Assembly: GCA_031841125.1 (NCBI GenBank)
Contig: CM063110.1
Coordinates: 21,075,626-21,139,625 of the forward strand
Source: Acanthococcus lagerstroemiae
Lineage: Eukaryota > Arthropoda > Insecta > Hemiptera > Eriococcidae
Direction of reading: 5' to 3'
DNA: 64,000 nt
The notes beneath the pieces were generated by a model. That model ran no database searches, was not told the origin of the DNA, and saw only the letters and a program-made list of their open reading frames with translations. A program made the translations under genes and the position numbers. Shown here one piece after another: positions 53,071 to 62,639 of this stretch. The first letter of the stretch is position 1; each line of letters opens with the position of its first letter.

Positions 53071-53490
53071 AGGCTGACCACTCAAATTTTCTCTGAAAAA
53101 TGTGATAAAAGTGACCAATTTTGTAAAAAAAGTGACGGAAAAGTGACCAAAAAATCACCATAATTCCCATATTTTCGACTAAAAATTATTCTCATTCAGA
53201 CTTTATGTAATCTTCGGCTCTCATGTCTTGAAAAAAACATTCATCACAAGTTTTTCGTAGAATCACACACTCTACTCACGCACACTTGTCTTGTATACTT
53301 ATATCACATATCAGATTGAAGAAACACTTTTTTCAGTTTTTCTCTCTCGATAAATTGATAATAGTTAAAATGAGCATTTTTTATATTTTTTTAAAGGAAA
53401 ATTTTTAAAAAAGTGACTTTTCTGATTAAAAAGTGACCAAAGGTGACCAGAGGTGACTTAAGGTGAAAAAAGTGACCGAGTGGTCAGCCT
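53071..53490. mobile_element. hAT-like MITE rich in GTGACC
   Basis: GAATTCTC lies directly outside both ends (53063-53070 and 53491-53498). The terminal inverted repeat AGGCTGACCACTC is perfect at both ends. Subterminal zones are packed with AAAGTGACC and AGGTGACC repeats on both sides. It is 420 bp long with no coding. TSD length and subterminal repeats fit hAT. Confidence 0.9.
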
Positions 53491-53498
53491 GAATTCTC

Positions 53499-56400
53499 GA
53501 TACACCTTAGAATATAGGCGTATTGTGGATAGACTTCTAGCCTGTACGAACCGGATCGATCACAGAGTCGCTTGTACAGTGCAACAGAGATATCAAAATC
53601 GTTACATGCAAAATTAAGCTTGGACAGGTAATGCCTATTCATTTCACTGCATAGATAGCCAGCTTAAAAATTTCCCCGGTGATAAGTACGACGCTCGCTT
53701 TGACAAGGAAGCAACAGCCTCCGCAGCGAGCACACGGTCTTACTTGCAATCACCATCGACAGGCTTTCTCCTGAAAGAATTGGCTGTACTGGGGACTATG
53801 TTTTTCGACATAATGCCATCAAAAGTCGACGTCTCTTTCCATCTCTCGGGCTGTTACTATTCTGCAGATGGTACGGGGTGGAGGGATGGAATGATAAGTC
53901 ACCAGACAAGTCGGCGGAGTAATACAGATAACGAAACGATGCACTAAGTTGAAAATTGCAGCACGGTTCATTTCGTTTCTTGAGCTACTACAGTATCGCA
54001 ATTTACCGTTATGAACCTCGCTACAGATTTTCGCCTACGTGAAAGGCTTCGTACATCGTGTAATACTTACTCAGTTTGAAAACGTGTCACTCATTTTTGG
54101 AAGTTATATTCGTTTGTTTTGTTCTCAAAATTCGAAATTCGACGGCATTTTCGATTGCCAGAAGTGGTTTATTGCCGTAAGTGACAGAACTGAAACGCCG
54201 CAGTCTTATTTTTTGGATCCATTCGCTGAGCCAACCGCATGGTGAGATGAGAAGGTATGTAAGAAGCCTTGTCCAGAGAAGCCAATTTCGAGTTCTTTTG
54301 GTTCAATCATGAAGATCTGGGTCTCCACAAAGTGTTCGCCGTGTCGAGAAATCGTGTTTCCAGTTCCGGGATGTCCGAGTCCAGACTGATCTATGGCACG
54401 ATTCGATCCAGACCATGTTGCCACGAGGCAAGATCACGAGGCCGATGCTACGAGATCATCATCGAATTCGCTGCCAATGGCTCCAAGACCTTCCAGTATC
54501 GGCTAAGCATTACGTTTTATTTGTTCATTTTTACGTCAGATTGCGTACCTTAGTCCGATAATTTTCGATAATTATTAGTGTTTATATTGTAAGCCTAGCT
54601 CCCCTCATTTTGGATCTCATATTTCGTGTTGTTTTCGAATCAAGTGGGCAAAATTGAGTTTCCTCTAGGAACATCTTTCCTAGGAGGAATCAACCCAAAA
54701 TTATTGAATTTTCGTTTTAGTAGGGTGAGCAGCTTAGTAACTTGGGTAATGAGTCTTCTACGTGTGATAGAAACGTGCTGTAGGCGATTCACATTCGCCT
54801 CAAATCGGAGTTTTGGGACAAGTTACTGTGCTATGTTATTTTTCAGTTCGTTCCTGCAATTAATCAGCTATCTTTGAGTTGCTGGAAGATTTGTAGTAGT
54901 GGCGCCACTTCGCAGATCTAGATCCATCATCTCGCTTCGCAGATCATACACACTTTAACGTTCCAGTTTATCCAGCATTGGTGCACGTAACTCCAATTTG
55001 AGTCCTTTTGGTATCTTTAGCTGAAATGCTAGGTAAAGTACCTTATTTTGGGTTTCATCATCGAACCGTGGTAGTGCGATTCGCGAGTGCTAGCCTTAAG
55101 ATTCGTCCTTACCATAGGGAGCCGACGCCCTTTTTCAAACCCGCGTATATGATAAAGGGCGCGGAATAGAAATTCCCTTTACTTTCGATCATGGTGCTAT
55201 CAAAATTCTGGGGCTAAAATCAATCCGTTTTGTTTTTCTTCTCCCCCCCCCCTTATGTTTTTTATTCTAAATTTATTGGAAAGCCTACGCGGAAGTCACG
55301 CAAAGGCTCAGTATCCTGGTTACTGCACGTTCAGGGTGGGTGTTTCAAAATTTAAGGTCCTGTGAGACCATTCAAAATCAGATCGTGACGAAGGAATCGT
55401 CACCAAATGTGTGATCGTCGAAAGCGATCGTCCCGAGGAACTCAGTCACTCCTCGAGCTCTTAAAGCAAAATTTATAGCCCAATTATCTAAATCTGAATG
55501 TCTCCCTGGGAGAAGGGGACTCCCTGCGGAGTTCTGTTTCGGCCTTCCATTTCCAGTCGAATATCTTTTGGCAGTTTCATTTTCCAGCCTTTGGTGCTGA
55601 TGAGTGTTTCTATATATTCTAAATCTTAGGGAAGAGAGGATCCTATTTCGACATTGTTATCACTCAATACAGTCTGATTGTAATGTTTATTTGTTTATTA
55701 TTGATTTCGAGCCCATATTGGAGGGCATATATCTAATCTTTGATCGCGTACGAACAGACGTATCGCGAAGTAAGAGCCACTGGCTCCATGTTTATTTACA
55801 AAACCGTGGAGCATCTCCATTGAACCGTATTTTATTATTATCATTTTTTTAATGAATTTTCAATTTTATTTCTCATTCATTATTTTATTTTCAAAATTTA
55901 GAATACGTTTGACATGATTCTCATAATTTCAGCGAGGTTAATTTGGAACAACTTTATCTTTTTTGTTTATTTTATCGAAAATGCGTGGACGCACCACCAT
56001 GCAAAGTGTTTGATTTATGGCACGTGGCATCCCTGGACTGGTTTCTAAATTAATTTTCCCTTTGGTGGACCTGTTTTCATTCAGGGACATGAAGAGTGGA
56101 TTCCCAAGTACCTACGTCCATTCTGATGGCTCAGGTCTTTTAGCATTATTTCCTTAATGGAGTACACTGGGGACAGGGGGTCATCGTGGACTCGCCCAGA
56201 CTCCCGTGGTGGGGCTTGGTGGTAGTCTGTGGTTGAACACCTATGAGTATGGTGATAGTAGGCTGAACGTTCGTTATTACGAGTTATTAGCCCCCTCAGT
56301 CGGCAATCTACTATCGGCAATTTCCTACAGGTGAGATCCCTGGGAGAAACTCGTCTTCTTCTTGGGCTCTTATTCCGAAATTTGGGCGGGACATCTGGCT

Positions 56401-56640
56401 TTCAGGAAATTTTGCTACAGACAGATATTATTATTCTGTTTGCGAGTTACTGCGGGATGTCCACTTCAAATTTCGTCATGTTAGATTCTTTTTTCGTGCG
56501 CAGATATTTCGTTCAAACATACTTCCCATTTCGGGCTATTTATTACTCCCCTTATCTTTAATCTTAATCAACTTAGTTATCATTCATAATCTAAATACAG
56601 CTAACGTAACGTAAAGGTATGCTTGCAGGGCCTAGCATTG
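53499..56640. other. No gene recognised over 3.1 kb
   Basis: Only short unsupported frames are present, along with C-rich and T-rich runs (for example 55244-55252). No TIR pairs, tRNA-like boxes or LINE motifs were found. It could be host intergenic or intronic DNA, or repeats too old to recognise by eye. Confidence 0.4.
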
Positions 56641-56739
56641 GCCAGGTAACCTCTCTCGAGATTAGTGTCCATTTTGGAGTGTGAGTGAACTTGGTAATAT
56701 TCCTTTTGTAGGGTGTGCCAATTCACTTTTCCTTCTTCT

Positions 56740-56785
56740 GTATTCCAGAGCGCTTTCGGCTGTTATGCCATCATCAGTGGAGTAC
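56740..56785 (-). ncRNA. Hammerhead ribozyme motif in the 5' inverted repeat
   Basis: On the minus strand, GTACTCCA, CTGATGA, a GGC...GCC stem II region, GAAA, palindromic GCGC, TC and TGGAATAC follow in order, the same arrangement as the 3' copy at 59267. It is antisense to the PLE ORF, so only transcripts from the other strand would carry it in active polarity. Confidence 0.8.
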
Positions 56786-56849
56786 CCTAAATGAGACTTG
56801 TCTCTTGTGGTCCTGTAGTTATAGTCGAGGGTAGTACACGACCATAAAC

Positions 56850-57660
56850 ATGAAGACAGACACTCAAGCGGCCCGCAATACGAAGAAACAAGCACAGGTA
56901 ATTAGAATCAAAAACGAAATACACGAACTACACAAAAACAGGGACAGACTAAACATAGAACTATACAACCAACACGTCACACTCACCCAGATACTAGAAC
57001 ACCAACAAATAGAACAGCACATATACCAAGAAGGGAAAGAATACATAGACAAAGAGAAAAACCGTTACAATGACACAGTACTAAAGAAACTCTACACACT
57101 AAAACAAAAAGGAGAAAACACACAACAGGACCAAAACCGACAGCACAATTTTGCACCAAAGACAGTAAACATGACGACTGTAAACTTCACACAAGAAGAA
57201 AACGATCTACTGGACAAAGGGAACAAATACAACATGACAGAACATATAAGCGACAAAACACTAGAAGAACTAACAATAGACTGTGAACAGATCATCCAGA
57301 CCATAGAATCAGACCTCAGAAACGAAGCAAGAACACAAATTGGAAACATACTGCTGACCATAAAAAAGAAAAGGAAAAACAAAAACAAGACAAAAATATA
57401 GAAGACAGCCCTCCAACTCAAAAAGAAAATAGAAGAAAACAGTCTAATACTCACCAAAGCAGACAAAGGCAGCGCCACAGTAGTGCTAAACAAAGACGAA
57501 TACATAAAGAAAATTGAAACTTACATCCAAAACAACAATTACAAACCACTAAACTCGGACCCGACCAACAAATACCAAGCCAAACTAAAGACTATAATGA
57601 AAAACAACAACATAAACAACAAGAAACTCGTAGAAATCACCCCAAGGCACCACAATTAAA
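56850..57660 (+). pseudogene. PLE N-terminal domain and first part of RT
   Basis: ATG at 56850 opens a lysine/asparagine-rich, probably coiled-coil N-terminus, followed by 'FAPKTVNMTTVNFTQEEN' and 'DLLDKGNKYN' (about 57150-57235), a block typical of PLE proteins just before the RT. An in-frame TAG at 57399-57401 interrupts, and the same frame then continues with 'LILTKADKGSATVVLNKDE' (about 57440), the first RT block of PLEs. The frame is lost near 57638. RT fingers are therefore split from the palm by one stop and one indel. Confidence 0.82.
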
Positions 57661-58949
57661 AGGACTCATAAAACTACACAAACAAGACAGACCAATAAGA
57701 CCGCTAATCAACAGCATACAATCACCAAGCTACAAACTCACAAAAACAATAGCCAAATTCATGAAAGAACACTACAACTACAGAACAGATTACAGCATAA
57801 AAAACACAATACAACTAAAAGACAAACGGGACAAATTAACACTAAACAACAATGACACTAGTATCACTGGATGTAACAAACATGTTTGGGAACATACCAA
57901 AACAGGAACTAACAACAATACTGACAAACAACAACTACAAAAACAACATCGATGGAGCAGCATACGCAAACATCACAAAAGAAATCATTTACCAAAATTA
58001 CTGCCAGTTTAATAACAAATATTACGAACAAACAGAAGGCCTAGCAATGGGATCACTAATGTCACCCATTCTAGCCGAAATATACATGAACAACTTTGAA
58101 AATGACAAACAAAACAACAGCAAACACAAGAAAAACATAAAGCTATGGACACGATATGTAGACGACATATTGATCATCTGGACAGGAACAGACAGACAAC
58201 TAGACCAATTTCTCACAGAGACAAATAGCATAAACAACAACATAAAGTTCACAATGGAAAAAGGCAATAAGACCATCAACTACCTCGACCTTACAATACA
58301 AATAAAAGACAACAAGATACAGTACAGCATCTACAGAAAACCCACCCACGCTGACGCAATAATACCCAAAGACTCATTTCACCATCAAAAACACAAAATG
58401 GCAGCACTACACAACTACTGCCACAGAGCAGTCAAAATACTAAATGACAACAACCTCAGAACAACAGAAATTAACAAAATTAAACAAATAGCAATTAACA
58501 ACAAATACCAACCACAGACAGTAGACAGAATAATTAACAAACTAACACAACCAAAAAACACAGACACCGAACCAATAACCACAAAAACAGACAAATACGC
58601 AGGAGCAATACCATTCACAGGAACACATACATACAAAATACAAAAAATCTTCAACCAATACAACATAAAACTGGGAATCAAAAACAGACCACCTCTGATC
58701 AAACAAATAAGCAATGACAAAACAGAAGCAAAGGACAGAAACAACAGCAGCGGAGTATACAGACTGGACTGTGAACACTGTGACATGACCTACATTGGAG
58801 AAACAGGCAGAAAATTCACAACCAGAATCAAAGAACACGAAAAATCACAGAAGCTAAATGATGACAAATCACTGTTTGGAAAACACTGCAATGACCAGGG
58901 ACACAACAATGACAAATTGACAGAAAAGTACAAAATCCTACACACATAA
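57640..58949 (+). pseudogene. PLE reverse transcriptase and GIY-YIG endonuclease
   Basis: The palm begins in a shifted frame with 'LKGLIKLHKQDRPIRPLIN' (about 57655). A second shift near 57840 leads into the 365-codon frame that runs to 58949. This holds 'TLVSLDVTNMFGNIP' (first catalytic Asp, about 57852), 'GLAMGSLMSPILAEIYMN' (about 58038) and 'RYVDDILIIWTG' (catalytic Asp pair, about 58150). The connector has 'FHHQKHKMAALHNYCHRA'. The GIY-YIG nuclease follows: 'SGVYRLDCEHCDMTYIGETG' (about 58748), 'RKFTTRIKEHEK' with the catalytic Arg, and 'FGKHCNDQGH'. The CX2C between GVY and TYIG is the zinc-binding feature of PLE nucleases. Glu of the nuclease lies in or near the KEH block. Confidence 0.9.
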
Positions 58950-59213
58950 AACAACACAAAAAAAAAGAAAATTAAAAGAACAACTAGAAATAATAAAGGC
59001 AAAAACAAAACAAAACAACCTAATAAATACAACAACTAACTTCCAAAGTGAGAACTTATTCCAACTAATAACATAACACCCACGGATTGGACAGACCGCA
59101 CAACCACAGACAACCAATCAGAGCACACAACCAATAACAATAACCACTGATTGGACAGACTGCATATTCACAGACAACCAATAGGGACGCAAGACTAAAC
59201 AGGCTCACCATAC

Positions 59214-59352
59214 GGTACTACCCTCGACTATAACTATAGGATCACAAGAGACAAGTCTCATTTAGGGTACTCCACTGATGATGGCATAACAGCCGAAAGC
59301 GCTCTGGAATACAGAAGAAGGAAAAGTGAGTTGGCACACCCTACAAAAGGAA
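59214..59352 (-). repeat. PLE 3' inverted terminal repeat
   Basis: Inverted copy of about 56698-56838. Shared blocks include TAGTCGAGGGTAGTA, TAAATGAGACTTGTCTCTTG and GTAGGGTGTGCCAA. The two copies differ at only a few positions. Confidence 0.9.
59267..59312 (+). ncRNA. Hammerhead ribozyme motif in the 3' inverted repeat
   Basis: Stem I: GTACTCCA (59267-59274) pairs with TGGAATAC (59305-59312) with one mismatch. Core CTGATGA is at 59275-59281, stem II GGC (59283-59285) pairs with GCC (59292-59294) around ATAACA, with one extra U at 59282. GAAA is at 59295-59298. Stem III is the palindrome GCGC (59299-59302), too short for a hairpin but able to pair between two molecules. The CUC triplet (59302-59304) predicts cleavage after 59304. 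This is the minimal type I form reported from PLEs. Confidence 0.85.
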
Positions 59353-59459
59353 TCTCTCGAGATATTCTAACAAATGTTATGCTAAATATTGTAGCCAGGC
59401 GGCTGATGTATTTTATCAATAAAAAATCTAAAAAAAAATGAAGAGCTAAACCATACGGA

Positions 59460-59610
59460 CTGGCTTTGTGTCGGGGAAGCGTGATTTAGATTCTCGCCTC
59501 AGTAGTAACGCTCAATTCATGGCTGGAAGAAAAATAAATTTCCATGAAAATGTCAACCACTGAATTCGTGTCGGGGGAGCGTTACGGGCACTAAAGTAAC
59601 GCTTAAAGTT
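59460..59610. repeat. Fourth copy of the GGGGAGCGTTACGG repeat
   Basis: AATGTCAACCACTGAATTCG, TGTCGGGGGAGCGTTACGG and AAATTTCCATGAAAATG match the cluster at 24660-25090. Confidence 0.7.
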
Positions 59611-61020
59611 AACGGTTTTTTTTAAATTTTTTCTATGTGCCAAAGCAAAGACATGAAAATGTCAAAAATCCTACTGCTTTTCCCACTGAAGCCAGTTATC
59701 ACACCTGGGGGGGGGGCTGCTATTCCTCTCCCCTCTTCAGTACACCTCTTGTTTACTTTCTCGCTGAAAACTAGATACCGAGATTGAAATTCTCCCTCGA
59801 CGGAGTAGGTACGGATCATGTGCTGCGCTGCCGTCTTCGCTGTCCTCAAGAATGTAATGCGAATCCGTAATTAACTATCTCTCATTTCCATGAAAAAGCT
59901 GCCGGAAATGACGGGGACGAAAAGGTGGTGAAAAGGGCGCGCAGAGAGCGGTCGCCGGCGCTGCACCAATTCCGCGCGTCCGACGAGATCGTAAATAAAG
60001 GCGAAATTGAAGAACAATCGGATATCAAAATAGTATGGAAAAAAGCGGGATTTCTCACATTTTCTATTTCTCTTTCAATTGAGATCGTATATAAGGAACG
60101 GATGACAGCAGCGGCGAAACGTTTTCTTTCCATTTAGTTTCTGTCAAAAGTTGAAAATATATAGACGTCGCTGCTCTACCTAGTACACCCGCCGCCATGT
60201 GAATGAGAAAGAACGATCGGAAGGGAAAAAGTAAGATTTAACAACACAGCAGTTATGACAAAGGAGATATAAAAAGAAGCAGGCGGCAAGGTTAGGTTAT
60301 TTTTTAACGACGTTGTGTCAAAGCCCGGTGGCTCGTTCGCTTCGCTGATTTGTGAAGGCGAATTTTCGATTAAAGGCATCAGCCACAGCGAAAGTACCAG
60401 AATTATAGTCGCTCATAATTCTTTTCTAAATGGTTTCTCTCTTACATAACGGTTTTTCGCTCATACTTTTGCCATCCCAGTCATTCCTCTTTTTTCCTGC
60501 GGCCGTCTCTCGCGCTCTCGCTCGCTCCTGCTCTCCCGAACGCCGTTTCTTCCTCGTTTTTTTTTCTCTCTCTCTCCCTTCCCTTCAACTTTCCATCGGA
60601 GATCATAATTCTAGTCCACGTGAGCTATGGGAATGAAAAGTCCGTTCGAGTCGTATTTTGCCAAAAAGTTTTCACAACAATGCGAACGGGTCGGCCGTTA
60701 ATTTCGTTCCGGTTATTTGCTTACACGTTTTTGTTCTCCGCCGAGGGTCGGAGAGAGGCTGACTGATGTCGCAGCGTGTGTAGTATTCGCATTTTTAATT
60801 TTTCGCGCGCCGATTCGAGAGAATATCGGCCTTGTTTTCAGCTCCGTGAAGATGAACCGCCATTTTGGATTTTTGGTAAAAATTGCTATTCTTCTAATTT
60901 TGTACAGCGTTAACCGTCCTGCTGTCGAAAATATCGAACATTTCTGACCATCAAGAATACCATCAATTATAATAATTTGTATTAATAAATATTCATCGAT
61001 ATACTGAAACTATATCGACT
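59611..61020. other. No gene recognised; locally GC-rich
   Basis: GC-rich patches lie at 59910-59995 and 60480-60780, with a CT-rich tract near 60500-60600. They might be regulatory host DNA, but no exon with credible splice sites was found. A 31-codon frame with a hydrophobic stretch at 60853 is too short to call. Confidence 0.4.
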
Positions 61021-61025
61021 GTACG

Positions 61026-61414
61026 AGCAGGTAAAACTAGTAGCAAATGTGTTAAACGTAGCACTGCACGACTACGATATTTGTACCGCCCATCGTCTGC
61101 AGGCGAGAGATAATAATATTCCGGCGATAGTAGTAAGATTAAATAACAAAGACAAAAAGTCCAAAATGATAGGAAGCTCAAAGCGGAACAAATTACATGG
61201 AAAGGAACTTAACCTAAATCCAGCTGTACCGATCTACGTTAGCGACCACTTGACTCCACGCGGAATGGCGACCCTAAAGAAAGCAAGCAACTTGAAGAAA
61301 AAAGGAAAGATCGCAAGTGCATGGGTCATAGATGGAAAAATTTACATTCGTATAATAGAAGAAGGACTAGCGATTAGAATAAAGAACCAAAAATATTTTG
61401 GAAAAATCCGATGA
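61026..61414 (+). pseudogene. LINE ORF1 fragment with FP-type (Baculo_FP-like) domain
   Basis: 'VANVLNVALHDYDICTAHRL', 'PAIVVRLNNKDKKSKMI', 'PIYVSDHLTPRG' and 'KIASAWVIDGKIYIR' match, in order, the FP-protein-like RNA-binding domain found in ORF1 proteins of many arthropod LINEs (AHRL ... VxxxxxxKR ... IYxxEHLTP ... WxxxGKIxxR). The upstream coiled coil and zinc part are cut off near 61026. The domain remains uninterrupted to the stop at 61412-61414. No linked endonuclease/RT of the same element follows: the next sequence is the inverted-repeat block. A chance host gene with this domain is less likely. Confidence 0.75.
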
Positions 61415-61670
61415 TTTTTGAAGAATTTTATCAGAACTCATCAGGAAAAATCCCTGATGATTTCCAAAGAATAATTTCATTGGAAATCTTCGAGAAGAAT
61501 CTCCGATGATCTTAAACGAATTTCATCGGAAATTATTGGAGAAAAAATCAGAAAATTTCGGAAGAATCCCATTGGAAATCTTTAAAAAGAATTTTCAATG
61601 TTTTCCAAAAAATTTTATCAAAATTTTTCGAGAAAATTTCCCGATAATAGGAAACATTTGGGGAGCAAGT
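61415..61670 (+). repeat. Left arm of an inverted repeat around a SINE
   Basis: A degenerate tandem of GAATTTCATCGGAAATY-type units about 35-40 bp long. The stretch AAGAATTTTCAATGTTTTCC near 61589 has its reverse complement in the right arm near 61990. Confidence 0.75.
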
Positions 61671-61684
61671 ATTTCCGATGAGAG

Positions 61685-61905
61685 GGGTCGAGTTGGTCAA
61701 GTAGATAGCGCGTTGGTCACGGAATCTGGAGGTCCCGGGTTTGAGCCCGCGTAGCAACTCGCCAGATTTCGACCTAGGCCTGTTTTTCGGCCAGAATGGA
61801 AGAGGGCTAAGACAACCCTAACAGCCTCCCCGACGTCTCTAAGGTAATGCTCGAAAGGGCGGATTCCAGGGCTCGGGTTGAGGGCAAATTACGAGTAGAA
61901 TAGAA
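61685..61905 (+). mobile_element. tRNA-derived SINE
   Basis: A box region TTGGTCAAGTAGATAGCG (from 61693) and B box GGTTTGAGCCC (61738-61748) are followed by the same body as the SINE at 30003: CCGACGTCTCTAAGGTAATG and GATTCCAGGGCTCGGGTTGA. Here the body is single. It sits exactly between the two inverted-repeat arms. Confidence 0.82.
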
Positions 61906-61909
61906 GTAT

Positions 61910-62245
61910 TACGATCGTAAATATTTTCGATGAAATTCTTCATACATTATCGGAAAATTTTCCTGAAGATTTTTGAAAACATTCTTTGGAAAACATTGAA
62001 AATTTTTTCTGAAGATTTCCGATGAAATTCTCCAGAAAAGATTTCCAGAAAAATGCTCCTGAAATTATCGGAGATTTTCCTTAGTAATGTCGATGAAATT
62101 CTTCGAAAATGATCGGAAATTTTTCCTTAATATTTTCAATAAAATTCTTCGGAAATTATCTTTGGAAATCAAAGGAATCTTCTGGAAGATTTCTGATGAA
62201 ATTTTTTGGAGATCATCGGAGATTTCCCCCGAATCGTTTTGTATG
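61910..62245 (-). repeat. Right arm of the inverted repeat around the SINE
   Basis: Units read GATTTCCGATGAAATTCTTC and TCGGAAATTATC, the reverse complement of the left-arm units, at similar spacing. Confidence 0.75.
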
Positions 62246-62359
62246 TTCGGTGTTTTTTCCACCTGTACACCACCACCATCTTTGTCTTCGCTTCTTTGAA
62301 TGATTTTCGATAGAAGTTCCTTGGGCACGTACGTCGGCTGGTAACAACTCGAACAAATG

Positions 62360-62581
62360 TTATTATCTTTGAAGCACTCGCTTTATTTTGTGGACGAATC
62401 CCAACTAGAGCAACACGAGGAAGCAGTAAACGATAGCAAAGAGGCCAATGTGGATCTGCAAAAGTCAAGAGTCCAAACTAGTGCCAACTCTTTGAGATCC
62501 AGCAGCAAGTCGCTAACGTTGTCGCAATTAAATAGCAACAAGTCAAAAGAAAAAAGAGGTAAGTCCAAACAGCGGGTATAG
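62360..62581 (+). CDS. Probable N-terminal leader of RTE copy K
   Basis: This open frame of about 70 codons is rich in Ser, Lys and Gln and closes at 62579-62581, just before the endonuclease region in another frame. I recognise no domain. Its place mirrors the leader of copy A, so it is probably the start of the same kind of ORF. Confidence 0.35.
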   Translation, partial: LLSLKHSLYFVDESQLEQHEEAVNDSKEANVDLQKSRVQTSANSLRSSSKSLTLSQLNSNKSKEKRGKSKQRV

Positions 62582-62639
62582 GACTCGGACTCCGTTCGGG
62601 AGGGCTGGTCGGCATAGGCCACTACGACCTAAGAGAACT

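Larger units (their letters stand above)
56663..59352 (+). mobile_element. Complete Penelope-like element with inverted terminal repeats
   Basis: The element is bounded by an 11-bp duplication, TCTCTCGAGAT (56652-56662 and 59353-59363). The 5' terminal segment (about 56698-56838) and the 3' terminal segment (about 59214-59352) are inverted copies of about 140 bp with very few differences. Between them lie the N-terminal PLE domain, the reverse transcriptase and the GIY-YIG endonuclease. The 5' end carries an extra 35 bp (from TAGTGTCCAT) beyond the inverted repeat; the same extra block is present in the related end at 19735. One in-frame stop and two indels interrupt the ORF. Each repeat holds a hammerhead ribozyme motif. 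Confidence 0.92.

Noticed and set aside
54960..55610. Two short minus-strand peptides with a K-x-P-K-x-x-x-L-E theme
   Set aside because: Each is under 45 codons, interrupted and without a recognisable family; likely chance.
56081..56320. 79-codon minus-strand frame, moderately GC-rich
   Set aside because: No known motif and no repeat partner; left unannotated.
60853..60948. 31-codon frame with a hydrophobic segment in a GC-rich region
   Set aside because: Too short, with no conserved motif, and no splice sites that extend it.
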